Origin: Woeseiaceae bacterium
GTDB lineage: Bacteria > Pseudomonadota > Gammaproteobacteria > Steroidobacterales > Woeseiaceae
Assembly: GCA_013042375.1 (NCBI GenBank)
Contig: JABDQH010000059.1
Location: 1-64,000 of the forward strand
Reading direction: 5' to 3'
Length of the DNA stretch: 64,000 nucleotides
Part shown: piece after piece, positions 8,270 to 16,757 of the stretch
How the letters are laid out: each line of letters starts with the position of its first letter
How positions within the stretch are numbered: position 1 is the first letter of the stretch
Translations under genes and position numbers: made by a program
The notes under the pieces: generated by a model
The model's input: only the letters and a program-made list of their open reading frames with translations
What the model was told of the DNA's origin: nothing
Database searches by the model: none

Positions 8270-10563
8270 GAACCGGCCGGCGGATCGGCAACTTCGTCAC
8301 CACGACCCGGCTCCTCGCTATAGTAGCTACGCAGCCTGCCGTGGTATGCCCCCGAATCTCCGTAGTGGTATGCCGCGTGTTTCTTCACGTCGACCATGGT
8401 TAGCAGCGCACCAGCAACATGACCTCCCGCACGAGCGAGCTGCCGTATCGCATGCCTGACAACTTCCCGCGGCGTCTTGGTCCAGCGAACGATCAGCACG
8501 GTCGTATCCGCCTTCTTGCTCAATGCGCATGCATCAGACGCCGCCATTAGCGGGGGCGTATCGATAACGACGAGATCGTAGTCTTGCTCGACACGCCCCA
8601 GCAACTCGTCCAGCGCCCCGGAGTCCAGCAGAGGTAACGGGTCTCCGACCAGCCTTCCCGCACAGAGGACGTCCAGACTTGTCGCCGAATCAGTCACAAC
8701 TGGGGTCTCACTGTAGTCGCCGAGAAGTACCTCGACGAGGCCGGGGTCCAGTTCATTGCCAGTCAACGTGTGCACGCCGGGATTGCGCGTATCCGCGTCG
8801 ATCAAAAGCGTTTTCTGTCCGGCCAGGGCCTGCGACCGGGCGATCCCGAGCGCGACGGTGGTCTTTCCTTCACCAGGGTGCGCGGAAGTGACAACGAGCG
8901 TGTTCGGCTTGTGATCCAAGGTCAGAGTCGTGCTCCAGAGCGCCGTACGCAACGACTGGCTTAGCGCCGAGCGGGGGTAGCTTACGATGTAGTCGGCCGG
9001 CCCTTCGGCTTCTTCATCATTGTCGACGTGTAGCGGCACGAAACCGAGGCCCGTCAAGCCCGTCATTGCCTCGATCTCCTCCCCGCTAACAAAGCCTCGC
9101 TGCAGCGTTTCCCGAACGAAGACAGCGATTACTGCCAGCAGGCCCGAGAGCAAGACTACGAGTCCGAGTGTGAACGGCTTGTTCGGGTACGACGGATTCG
9201 AGGGCGGATCGCCGCGCGAGATGATCCGCGCATCGGCTCGCTGCGAATTCATCTCGTCCTGGGAACTGACTTCCTTGTAGCGGGCGAGCATGGTGGCCAG
9301 CAATGCCTGGTTGGCTTCCGCTTCTCGTTCGAGTGCCCGCAGCTGAATCTCGCTGTCATTGGAAAGCGCCATTGCGGCCTTGAGCCGCCCCAGCTCCTCC
9401 TCCAGGGATGCCTCCCGCGCCGATGCGATGGCCACTTCGTTTCTCAAGCTCGCGACGATCTTGTTCACTTCACCCGCGATGCTGTCCTCCAGGTCCTGTT
9501 GCTCTGCCCGCAGCTGGATCATCCTCGGATGCGAAGGGCCATACTCGGCTGCAAGTTCCGCGACCCTGCGCTCGATTTGCGACTGCTGCTCCTTCAGCCG
9601 CTGGATGAGCTGCGAATCCAGCACTTCGCTGGCGGTGGCGATACCGTCCGAGGACTCGACCAGGCGAGACAATTGCCGCAGGCGCGCACTTGCCTGTGCG
9701 GCCTCCGCTCGCGCGAGAATCAGCTGGCCGTTTAATTCAGCCATTTGTTGCGCTGTCAGAGTGACACCCTGCGTCTGCAGCAAACCCGCATCCCGGCGGA
9801 AATCCTCGACCGACTGCTCGGATGACGCCACCTGCTCCCTGAGTTCTTCGACACGATCATTCAGCCACGTGTGCGCAACTTTTGCCGCTTCGAACTTCGT
9901 CTCGAGTTGGGCCAGGAGATACTGGTCAGCAAGCGTGTTTGCGACCAGGGCGGCCTTGCCCCGATCGACAGACGTGAAGTTCACGGATATGACGCGCGAG
10001 CCCTTTACCGGAAAGACGTCGAGCCGCTCGAGGAAAGCATCGACAACTTTCGCAAAAGCAATTTCCCCGGACGTATCGCTACGGCTGTCCGCGTCTCCCC
10101 AGATCCTCCCCAGGAACCCTGCCGGACGAAGCGCCGCGTTGAACTCGGGGTCGGTGTCCAGCGCAAGCGCTCGGACTGTGGCGGCGGCGAGACCCCGCGA
10201 ACGCAGGACCTCCGCCTCACTGAGAACCGATTGATCGTCGCCTGCCAGGCCTGTCAGCACGGAGTCGATATTGGGTATCGTGGTCTGGCGGTTGTCGATC
10301 AGCAGCAGAGTCTCCGCGCTAAAGCGCGGCGTCACTTGCTGCAGGTATATTCCGGTCAGCACGGTGCTTACCAGGACCACGGCGACAATCATCCATTTCT
10401 GTCGGTACACGACGTTGAACAATTCTGCCAACCCCGCGTCACGATCCGGCAAAACCGGGTTCGGAATTTGCGCACGACCAGCGTTGCGTTGGCGCCGACC
10501 CCGCGGCCTCTCCGGGCTGTTATCCTGATCGTCAGCCAGTTGCATTGCAATAAGATCTACCAT
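8263..10563 (-). CDS. Wzc-like polysaccharide co-polymerase / bacterial tyrosine kinase
   Basis: A 766-residue fusion of a Wzz-type periplasmic chain-length domain and a cytoplasmic BY-kinase. A first membrane segment (MIVAVVLVSTVLTGIYLQQV) precedes a long coiled-coil periplasmic region, and a second (FTLGLVVLLSGLLAVIAVFV) leads into the kinase. Walker A is SAHPGEGKTT at ~557-566, Walker A' is LLIDADTRNPG and Walker B is LVVIDTPP. The tail holds five tyrosines (AAYHYGDSGAYHGRLRSYY), the usual autophosphorylation cluster. The ATG at 10563 lies one base after the stop of the export gene, implying translational coupling; a TTG further upstream is less likely. Known relatives control polymer length and export by cycling phosphorylation. 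No cognate tyrosine phosphatase is in the window. Confidence 0.9.
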   Translation of the reverse strand: MVDLIAMQLADDQDNSPERPRGRRQRNAGRAQIPNPVLPDRDAGLAELFNVVYRQKWMIVAVVLVSTVLTGIYLQQVTPRFSAETLLLIDNRQTTIPNIDSVLTGLAGDDQSVLSEAEVLRSRGLAAATVRALALDTDPEFNAALRPAGFLGRIWGDADSRSDTSGEIAFAKVVDAFLERLDVFPVKGSRVISVNFTSVDRGKAALVANTLADQYLLAQLETKFEAAKVAHTWLNDRVEELREQVASSEQSVEDFRRDAGLLQTQGVTLTAQQMAELNGQLILARAEAAQASARLRQLSRLVESSDGIATASEVLDSQLIQRLKEQQSQIERRVAELAAEYGPSHPRMIQLRAEQQDLEDSIAGEVNKIVASLRNEVAIASAREASLEEELGRLKAAMALSNDSEIQLRALEREAEANQALLATMLARYKEVSSQDEMNSQRADARIISRGDPPSNPSYPNKPFTLGLVVLLSGLLAVIAVFVRETLQRGFVSGEEIEAMTGLTGLGFVPLHVDNDEEAEGPADYIVSYPRSALSQSLRTALWSTTLTLDHKPNTLVVTSAHPGEGKTTVALGIARSQALAGQKTLLIDADTRNPGVHTLTGNELDPGLVEVLLGDYSETPVVTDSATSLDVLCAGRLVGDPLPLLDSGALDELLGRVEQDYDLVVIDTPPLMAASDACALSKKADTTVLIVRWTKTPREVVRHAIRQLARAGGHVAGALLTMVDVKKHAAYHYGDSGAYHGRLRSYYSEEPGRGDEVADPPAGSQ

Positions 10564-10564
10564 T

Positions 10565-11128
10565 TCAGAAAAACCGCTCCGGGACTTCAATTACATCGCC
10601 GGGCAAAACCGGCGTATCCGCCGTCGCACGAATCTGCAACTGCGCGTCTTCAGCTTTTCGAGAGATCGTTACCCTGGATGTGCGGGCACGATACGTGTAG
10701 CCGCCGGCGAGCGCCACGGCCTTGACCAGCGTCATACCGTTGACAAACGGGTAGCCGCCGGGATTGTTGATCTCGCCGAGAATATAAAACGGCCGATAGT
10801 TAAGGACTTCGATACTCACCTTCGGGTGCTTCAGGAAATCCGGGCTTAGTTTGCCAGCAATCGCCTGCTCCAGTTCCGCGATTGACAGGCCGCTCGCCGC
10901 CACGTCCTGGATTAGAGGCAGAGAGACCTTGCCCTCGCTGTCCAAATCGAACTCGCCCGACAGATCGTCGTGACCGTAGACGGTGACCTTGATGCGGTCA
11001 CCCGAATCAAGTCGATAGGCGGTGTCCTCCTCCGCGGCCACAGCAGACATAAACAAAAAGCCTGCGATAGCGACTGTCAGCAAGGCAGCCACACTCGGTT
11101 GAATTCGGGTTTTTTTCATACTCATCAT
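10565..11128 (-). CDS. Wza-like polysaccharide export protein (Poly_export/SLBB)
   Basis: A 187-residue periplasmic or outer-membrane export component. A signal peptide (SVAALLTVAIAGFLFMSAVA, cleavage near AVAA/EED) is followed by a poly-export domain (YRLDSGDRIKVTVYGHDDL) and an SLBB-type beta-grasp domain (YILGEINNPGGYPFVNGMTL). It is about half the length of E. coli Wza. It has no lipobox cysteine and no C-terminal helix region to form an outer-membrane pore, so it may rely on the neighbouring beta-barrel. The stop of the barrel gene and this start share one base (TAATG), and the kinase starts one base after its stop, so the three form one unit. Confidence 0.85.
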   Translation of the reverse strand: MMSMKKTRIQPSVAALLTVAIAGFLFMSAVAAEEDTAYRLDSGDRIKVTVYGHDDLSGEFDLDSEGKVSLPLIQDVAASGLSIAELEQAIAGKLSPDFLKHPKVSIEVLNYRPFYILGEINNPGGYPFVNGMTLVKAVALAGGYTYRARTSRVTISRKAEDAQLQIRATADTPVLPGDVIEVPERFF

Positions 11129-12390
11129 TACCAGTGAATTCTTGCAGAGAGACTAATCATGTCCCGGGAGTACCTGAATCCCGTCGCGGTAACCGGGCTG
11201 GAATCACGATCCCGATGGCTGTACGCCAGGACCAGTTCTGCCCGTCGATTCATCAGGTACCTCGCGGAAAAATCAACTGTGTCGATATCGTCTTTGCGGA
11301 GGATGCCGTCGAAGTCCTCGTCGACCTTGCTCCACTCCAGGCCGAGAATCAGGTTACGCCGCAACTCGTGATCCACACGCAAGCCGAAGCGCGTTTCGAC
11401 AATGCCTGAGACATCGACGATGGTTGTGGGTTCCACCGAGCGTCGTCCGGAGATGCTCAAGGTCGTCAACCCGGTGATGTTCCAGGCGAGATTGGCACCG
11501 AAAGACGACCCGTCGATATCCGCGAACCGCGGGTCGCTGTACTTGTCTGATCGACGGCCAACGAAGATATCGCCGAAAATCAGGCCCGAATAATCGACTG
11601 CAACGCCGAACGATATTTCATCAGCGTCCGAGTCACGTTGGAAGCCGGCATCATCGATTTGATCGTCGTATCTGGTGGAGCGCGTCTCCGCCTGCAGGAA
11701 TAGCGAATAATACGGCGTGGGCGCATAGCCCAGACGAAGCGTGCCGCTGAGCACGCGCCTGTCGCGGTCGGCATTATTGATCAGACCCGACGGGCCAAGC
11801 GTGTCCTCGAAAGCGAAGTCACGATATTCACCTTCGAGACGTGCATACAAGCGGTTCACGTCAGGGCGAATTCGATAGGAGACGGCGACCGAATTGACAT
11901 CGAAAGCGGTACGTTCCAGGCCTTGCAGGTCATTGGGTGATTCGCGGTCTTCATGACGTCGCGCATGCCGCATTTCGCTCGCCAGATGTCCGGAGCGGCT
12001 CACATCGACGCGCCCCCCAGCCCAGATTGTATAGTCTTCGTGGTCCTCTCCGCCGTTGTCCCTGAATCGACGGATGGCCGCATGGACGCCAGCATCCAAT
12101 GCATGCCTGCTCCAGTTCGACGTCAGCTCTATTCTCGGTTCGAACACATAGGTGACATCGCTGGTCTTGTCGTCCTCGCGCGCGAATATATTGTCGTTTT
12201 GGACCGCAGCGATTTCGAGCTCTGGAAATAGCTGAAAGCCGCCCACGCGTATGCCGAGCGGATCCAGCGCAGGTCGATAACGATTCGCAACAGTCTCGTT
12301 GGCCGCAAGTTCTTGCGCTACCGATGGCTGCCAGATAAGCGACATACCGATGGCAAGCAGAATGTTGCGGCACCAAAAATTCTTGTTCAT
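11128..12390 (-). CDS. Outer-membrane beta-barrel protein of EPS locus (BBP2 family)
   Basis: A 420-residue secreted protein. The N-terminal signal sequence is hydrophobic (ILLAIGMSLIWQPSVAQ). The rest alternates polar and aromatic residues as in a beta-barrel and ends on an aromatic residue (SLSARIHW), the usual Bam-recognition C-terminus. Motifs such as FQLFPELEIAAVQNDNIF and repeated RDRRVLSGTLRLGYAP segments resemble the putative beta-barrel porin 2 family found in exopolysaccharide operons (EpsL-like). It probably provides the outer-membrane channel or anchors the export machinery. It is translationally linked to the downstream Wza-like gene. The family assignment is by pattern and context. 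Confidence 0.7.
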   Translation of the reverse strand: MNKNFWCRNILLAIGMSLIWQPSVAQELAANETVANRYRPALDPLGIRVGGFQLFPELEIAAVQNDNIFAREDDKTSDVTYVFEPRIELTSNWSRHALDAGVHAAIRRFRDNGGEDHEDYTIWAGGRVDVSRSGHLASEMRHARRHEDRESPNDLQGLERTAFDVNSVAVSYRIRPDVNRLYARLEGEYRDFAFEDTLGPSGLINNADRDRRVLSGTLRLGYAPTPYYSLFLQAETRSTRYDDQIDDAGFQRDSDADEISFGVAVDYSGLIFGDIFVGRRSDKYSDPRFADIDGSSFGANLAWNITGLTTLSISGRRSVEPTTIVDVSGIVETRFGLRVDHELRRNLILGLEWSKVDEDFDGILRKDDIDTVDFSARYLMNRRAELVLAYSHRDRDSSPVTATGFRYSRDMISLSARIHW

Positions 12391-12480
12391 GTTCTTCGTG
12401 GTGTGGTGCCAGGGACTAATAGTTTACGAGTAGACCTCGCTGCATGCCACCTCGAAATACTGGTGCTTGTTCAAGTACCT

Positions 12481-12660
12481 GCGCCCTTCGGGAACGGCGC
12501 GCATTCTGTTCAACATAACGCCGCTCGGCACCGCCGTTTCCTGCGTCATTAGTGGCGCGCAGTCTTTGTTTGACATAAGCCTGCGCGGCACCGCTTTTCC
12601 TTGCGTCAGTAGCGGCGCGGAGTTTTGTTAAACAGAATGCCGCGTCGAGGGCGCTGCGCG
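12481..12660. repeat. Degenerate 60-bp tandem repeat, three units
   Basis: Three consecutive 60-bp units (12481-12540, 12541-12600, 12601-12660) share a diverged pattern. CGGCACCGC occurs at 12526-12534 and at 12586-12594, exactly 60 bases apart; TGCGTCA-TAG-GGCGCG recurs in units two and three; and TTGTT-ACA-AA recurs in all three. The array occupies the gap between the beta-barrel gene and the O-antigen-ligase-like gene and runs into the 3' end of the latter (stop at 12628). A period divisible by three leaves a 20-residue repeating reading frame on the minus strand, but I see no start signal or domain, so I do not call a gene. Confidence 0.6.
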
Positions 12661-14067
12661 CTCGCGGTCGAATGCCACGGTCAGGGCCCAGAGCATTGCG
12701 AGCAGCAGCCAGAGATGCCGCCAATGCGTGCTGTCGATGAAAAAACTCTGCAGCAAGGTTCCCGACAGCGCGGCGAACACAACCTGCAGATCGATCCGGT
12801 GTTTCCACTGCCCGGTAATCCGGGACAGCCCGCGCGTGAGACTCAGGATCAGGAACAGGACAAAGCCAATGCCCGCGATCCAGCCGCCTTCGATAGTCAC
12901 GTGCAAATAGAGATTATGCGGCTGCAAGCCCAACCAGCTCGCGGACATGCCCGGGCCGACACCCAGCGGTTTTGCGCCAATATCCCGGAGCGCCTGCCCC
13001 TGCGTATCGAAACGCCCGCCCCGTGCGGTATCGTACTCCTGGAAGAGGGTCGTTCGAGCCGCAAACTGCTGGCCCGCCGTCGTGCTGGTGACCATGAAGG
13101 TCACGACCGAGGCCGCCGTCAGGGCCAGTATGGCCGCCACCAGGACGAGACGAACCTTGTCGCCCAACGCCCTGGCAGACGCGAACTGCAGTAACATGAA
13201 AATCGTAAATGCGAACAGGAAATTCAGCCAGGCGCCGCGCGAGAATGCCAGCAACAGCCCGGAGACGAGAATGATCATCTTGACAATCTCGTAGCCGAGT
13301 TGCGGACCGCGGGAGTTCATAATCCGCGCCGCGGTATACAGCGCCACGGGCACCAGGAACGGTGCGTAAACGTTCGCATCCTTGAACGGCCCACTCGCTC
13401 TGTACAGATTGGGTCCGCGCAGGGCGTCGGGCAACAGCCCAAAGTAGCCGAGATTGCCCCATACCACGGCCAGCAGCGCCGCAATCGTGTAGCCCTGCCA
13501 CAGGACTCGGAACATCGCGCCTGGACTGGCTGTCAGAACACACGCAAACAGTAACCAGCTGAGTACCATGTACGTCCTGATGAACAATGGACGCGCCGTC
13601 ATCGCCGGGTTGCCCGAAGCGGCCGAGGCGGCGAAATTACCCACCACGAAGAGCGCAAGCAGGAACACAGCCACGTGGATTTCGCGCGGCACGCGCAGGC
13701 CCATTAAGAACATCGCACCCAGACTTGATAGAACGAGCAGGTCATACGGCGCCGGTTCGAAGAGCACGATTGAGCTCACGGCCATCGTGAGCAAGACCAG
13801 GCCCGAAAACCACCTGGGATGTTCGGACCGCGCGAGTATTTGCTGTGGTGCTAACAAGGGGGGACGCGGGCGCAACTCGGCGAGTTTTCGGACCAAGCCG
13901 GTTCCTTCACCGTGGCGCTGCACGCCCGCTCGCCAGCGCTTTTCGAGGTCCCCGCTTGCGCGTCCGGCTGTGCCGAGATAGAAACTGTGTATGAGCTGGA
14001 CTTCATAGGCCTCTCGGGACGTTTGCCCGATACCCTGTGGGCGACAACGCAAAAAAAACAAGTGCAT
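12628..14067 (-). CDS. O-antigen ligase / polymerase-type membrane protein (Wzy/WaaL family)
   Basis: About 479 residues with ten or more membrane segments and the signature of the O-antigen ligase superfamily: a large periplasmic loop holding FSRGAWLNFLF, a second loop with GGRFDTQGQALRDIGAKPLG, and LGLQPHNLYLHVTIEGGW. The PHN triad near the end is typical. In an EPS locus it most likely polymerises flipped repeat units. The start is uncertain: ATG at 14067, GTG at 14115 (which would overlap the divergent flippase) and GTG at 13923 are all in frame, and the first ~65 residues lack domain content. It is the most upstream gene on this strand, followed by the barrel, export and kinase genes. 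Confidence 0.75.
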   Translation of the reverse strand: MHLFFLRCRPQGIGQTSREAYEVQLIHSFYLGTAGRASGDLEKRWRAGVQRHGEGTGLVRKLAELRPRPPLLAPQQILARSEHPRWFSGLVLLTMAVSSIVLFEPAPYDLLVLSSLGAMFLMGLRVPREIHVAVFLLALFVVGNFAASAASGNPAMTARPLFIRTYMVLSWLLFACVLTASPGAMFRVLWQGYTIAALLAVVWGNLGYFGLLPDALRGPNLYRASGPFKDANVYAPFLVPVALYTAARIMNSRGPQLGYEIVKMIILVSGLLLAFSRGAWLNFLFAFTIFMLLQFASARALGDKVRLVLVAAILALTAASVVTFMVTSTTAGQQFAARTTLFQEYDTARGGRFDTQGQALRDIGAKPLGVGPGMSASWLGLQPHNLYLHVTIEGGWIAGIGFVLFLILSLTRGLSRITGQWKHRIDLQVVFAALSGTLLQSFFIDSTHWRHLWLLLAMLWALTVAFDRERAAPSTRHSV

Positions 14068-14105
14068 CAATACTGCCACAAAGTCGTTACGTCGAGCAGC
14101 TTCGC

Positions 14106-15419
14106 GTGAGCGCACAACCTGCCCACAGGCTTCCGGGGATATTCCTCAACTCTGCTTTCGTCTTCGCCTGTCGCATTACAGGAGCCGCTCTGGTGCTCGT
14201 ACTGCAAGTGATGCTGGCTCGCTGGATGGGCGCTGCTGAAGTCGGCGTGTACGTGCTGGCCTTTTCCTGGTGCATCTTGCTGGCGGCGATCAGCACGCTC
14301 GGTCTCGCCTCGACGTCGCTGCGCATCATCGGCCAGGCCGTTAGCCAGAACAATCCCGGCGTGATCCGGGGATTCCTCAGGCGCAGCATGCAGGTGGTGG
14401 TGGCGACCAGCCTGGCAGTCGCGCTGATCGGGGCGGTGGCCGCTCTCTCGTCCGGCGGGTCGCTACCGGGGGGCGAGGCCGCGCCCTTCCTGTGGTCACT
14501 GGCCAGCGTCCCCATAGTCTCGGGCATCAACGTGCTGTGCGTGGTGGCCGTGGCGTTCCAATGGTTCGGGCTGGCCCATCTGCCGACCTTGGTGTTCCGC
14601 CCCGCTGCGATTCTCGCCATTATTGCCCTCGTCTGGGCCGTCACGAATCAGCTCACTGCATCCACCGTCTTGCTGGTGCAATTCATGGTGCTGGTCGCGA
14701 CCCTGCTGATCCTGGTCGCGACACTGACACGGCGCCTCCCGCGACAGGTTGCCGCCGCGTCACCCGTGTTCGAGACACGAACCTGGATGCAGATCGCACT
14801 GCCGCTGCTCATCATCGAGCTGTTCAGCAATTTCTTTCCGGAGATCATGCTGATCCTGCTTGGCATGCACGTGCCGAGCGACCAGGTTGCGATCTTCAAT
14901 GCGAGCTACCGGCTTGCGATGGTGGTGACATTCGGTCTGATCGCCATCGATGCGGTTACCTCACCGATCGCGGCGCGGCTCTATGCAGCGCGGGAGATCA
15001 ACGAACTTCAGTCCGTTGTGGCGCGCGCCACCCGGCTGGGCTTCTGGTCCAGCCTGGCTGCGGTTGCCGGCTTCGCCATACTTGGCACGTCGTTGTTGGG
15101 ACTGTTCGGTCCAGAGTTCGTCGCCGGGTACGACGCTATGATTATCCTGCTCATGGCACAGCTGTTGCGCTCCGCGGCTGGTCCGGTGATTCCACTACTC
15201 TCGGTGACCGGTCATCAGCAGCGGTGCCTTGCGGTCTTCGGGAGCGCGTTGTTTGCGGTGGTAGTACTGGTTTTCATCCTGGTCCCGACGTTCGGGATCC
15301 GCGGCGGAGCAGTCGCTGTCTTCCTCGTTACGTTGCTCTGGACCATTTGGCTGCATCGACTCGTGGTCGCGCACATCGGCATCAGGCCTTCCATATTTGG
15401 CATCTACGCGCGTGGTTAA
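14106..15419 (+). CDS. Polysaccharide flippase (Wzx/MATE-type), first copy
   Basis: About 437 residues with 12-14 predicted membrane helices. The N-terminal motif FLNSAFVFACRITGAALVLV and the spacing of helices fit the polysaccharide biosynthesis (Wzx/MurJ-like) transporters that flip undecaprenyl-linked repeat units to the periplasm. I use the GTG at 14106, which avoids overlap with the divergent ligase-like gene; a GTG at 14037 is also open. Genes on both sides belong to EPS synthesis. A 9-bp inverted repeat follows the stop. A second, more distant flippase lies at 18.2-19.5 kb. Confidence 0.75.
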   Translation: MSAQPAHRLPGIFLNSAFVFACRITGAALVLVLQVMLARWMGAAEVGVYVLAFSWCILLAAISTLGLASTSLRIIGQAVSQNNPGVIRGFLRRSMQVVVATSLAVALIGAVAALSSGGSLPGGEAAPFLWSLASVPIVSGINVLCVVAVAFQWFGLAHLPTLVFRPAAILAIIALVWAVTNQLTASTVLLVQFMVLVATLLILVATLTRRLPRQVAAASPVFETRTWMQIALPLLIIELFSNFFPEIMLILLGMHVPSDQVAIFNASYRLAMVVTFGLIAIDAVTSPIAARLYAAREINELQSVVARATRLGFWSSLAAVAGFAILGTSLLGLFGPEFVAGYDAMIILLMAQLLRSAAGPVIPLLSVTGHQQRCLAVFGSALFAVVVLVFILVPTFGIRGGAVAVFLVTLLWTIWLHRLVVAHIGIRPSIFGIYARG

Positions 15420-15421
15420 AA

Positions 15422-15454
15422 CGCCCATGAACGCAACAGTCCGACTCATGGGCG
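15422..15454. repeat. Inverted repeat after flippase gene
   Basis: CGCCCATGA at 15422-15430 is the exact reverse complement of TCATGGGCG at 15446-15454, with a 15-base loop. It begins two bases after the flippase stop. No T-run follows, so it is not a standard intrinsic terminator; it may stabilise the mRNA 3' end or be a Rho-dependent or regulatory structure. Confidence 0.4.
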
Positions 15455-15560
15455 CAGGAAGATCGCCACACTGCTGCGGGCGCCGCCGCAATTCTCGTCA
15501 AAGCGCGTTGCAACGAGGTGGGTTCACCGGCATGCTACCAACAGCATCGATGCACGGAAA

Positions 15561-16715
15561 ATGGAAGTGAAACGCGACGCAATCAAGACGACTATTTTCG
15601 ATTCCTTTGATGATGCCGAGTCTGTATGGCGCCGTTTTGAGCGAGAGGGAGAGTGCTATGCCTTTCAGTCTTTTGGGTGGCTGAAGGACTGGTATACCGA
15701 GATCGGCTGCCATAGCTCTGTCCGTCCCTGCATCGTGTCTGTCGAATGCACGGACGGCACTCCCCTGATGCTGCTGCCCCTGGCAATCCAGAGACGGGGC
15801 CTGGTTTCCTGTCTCGAGTGGCTCGGAGGGACGATTAGCGATTATCAAGGTCCCATAGTCAGCAACGACCTCTCGGATAAAATCAGCAAGAGTCTGTTTC
15901 TGGAAATATGGAAAGACGTATTGGCAAAACTCCCGCGCTTCAATGCCGTCTTGCTGGAGAATCAACCGGAATACATAAACAAGCAAAAAAATCCTTTTAT
16001 GCATCTTCCGTGTGAGCCACATGCAAGCAGCGCATATTTTACGCAGATAAGCGGGACGCTCGATTCTTTCCTCAAAGAGAAACGGTCAAGCAAGTCGCGC
16101 AGCACCGAGCGAAGGAAATTCAGGCGCCTCGCAGAGCACGGGACGCTCGAGTTTGTCGTGACCGCTAATGAGGAGGATTTAGATTCCACTTTGAACACAA
16201 TGTTCGAGCAGAAGTCCGAAAGCTACAAGGAGATGGGCGTAACCGACCTGTTCGAACAGTCCATTTATCGCGATTTCTTCAAGAGCATGACTGAACACTA
16301 CGTTCGCGACGGCTTTATACAGTTGTGCGCCCTGAAACTGGATGAGCAAATATTGGCTACACACTGGGGCATGGTGTTCAAGAACCGTTTTTATTTTTTC
16401 ATGCCGACCTACGCTCGCGGTGAGCTTGCCCGATATGCGCCGGGCAATCTCTTGATGCAACATATGTTTGACTGGTGCCTGTCGAATGACGTGCAGATTT
16501 TCGACTTTACGGTTGGCGATGAACCCTACAAGAAACTATGGTGCGATGAGAGACTGGATCTCTACAATTCTTCCGAAGCACGCACTTTCCTGGGTCTTTT
16601 CTATGTGTGGCTGGTAAGAATGCGTTGGCGCCTGAAACGCAAGATCAAACACTCGCCTGGCCTTTTCAAGGCGGCCTCCAGGCTAAGAAAATCGCTAGCC
16701 AGATTTAAGCACTGA
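15561..16715 (+). CDS. GNAT/FemAB-type acyltransferase of polysaccharide locus (CelD/BcsL-like)
   Basis: A 384-residue soluble protein with two GNAT-like halves as in the Acetyltransf_6 (CelD/BcsL) group. The conserved C-terminal part reads LCALKLDEQILATHWGMVF, FMPTYARGELARYAPGNLLM and FDFTVGDEPYKKLW. The family moves acyl groups, and in FemAB relatives amino acids, onto sugars or lipid-linked intermediates. No signal peptide is visible, so action in the cytoplasm before flipping is likely. Its last 30 residues are strongly basic (MRWRLKRKIKH) and could touch the membrane. Codon use looks slightly more AT-rich than in neighbouring genes, as expected for EPS cargo genes. The acyl donor is unknown. 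Confidence 0.75.
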   Translation: MEVKRDAIKTTIFDSFDDAESVWRRFEREGECYAFQSFGWLKDWYTEIGCHSSVRPCIVSVECTDGTPLMLLPLAIQRRGLVSCLEWLGGTISDYQGPIVSNDLSDKISKSLFLEIWKDVLAKLPRFNAVLLENQPEYINKQKNPFMHLPCEPHASSAYFTQISGTLDSFLKEKRSSKSRSTERRKFRRLAEHGTLEFVVTANEEDLDSTLNTMFEQKSESYKEMGVTDLFEQSIYRDFFKSMTEHYVRDGFIQLCALKLDEQILATHWGMVFKNRFYFFMPTYARGELARYAPGNLLMQHMFDWCLSNDVQIFDFTVGDEPYKKLWCDERLDLYNSSEARTFLGLFYVWLVRMRWRLKRKIKHSPGLFKAASRLRKSLARFKH

Positions 16716-16757
16716 CTATTTCTCGATCGTAATAGCCTGTCGTCCTGGCCTGTTCCG

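Noticed and set aside
12416-12808. 130-codon minus-strand frame with 20-residue repeats over the 60-bp array
   Set aside because: It starts within the polymerase gene in another frame and has no start signal or domain. The repeat is reported as DNA instead.
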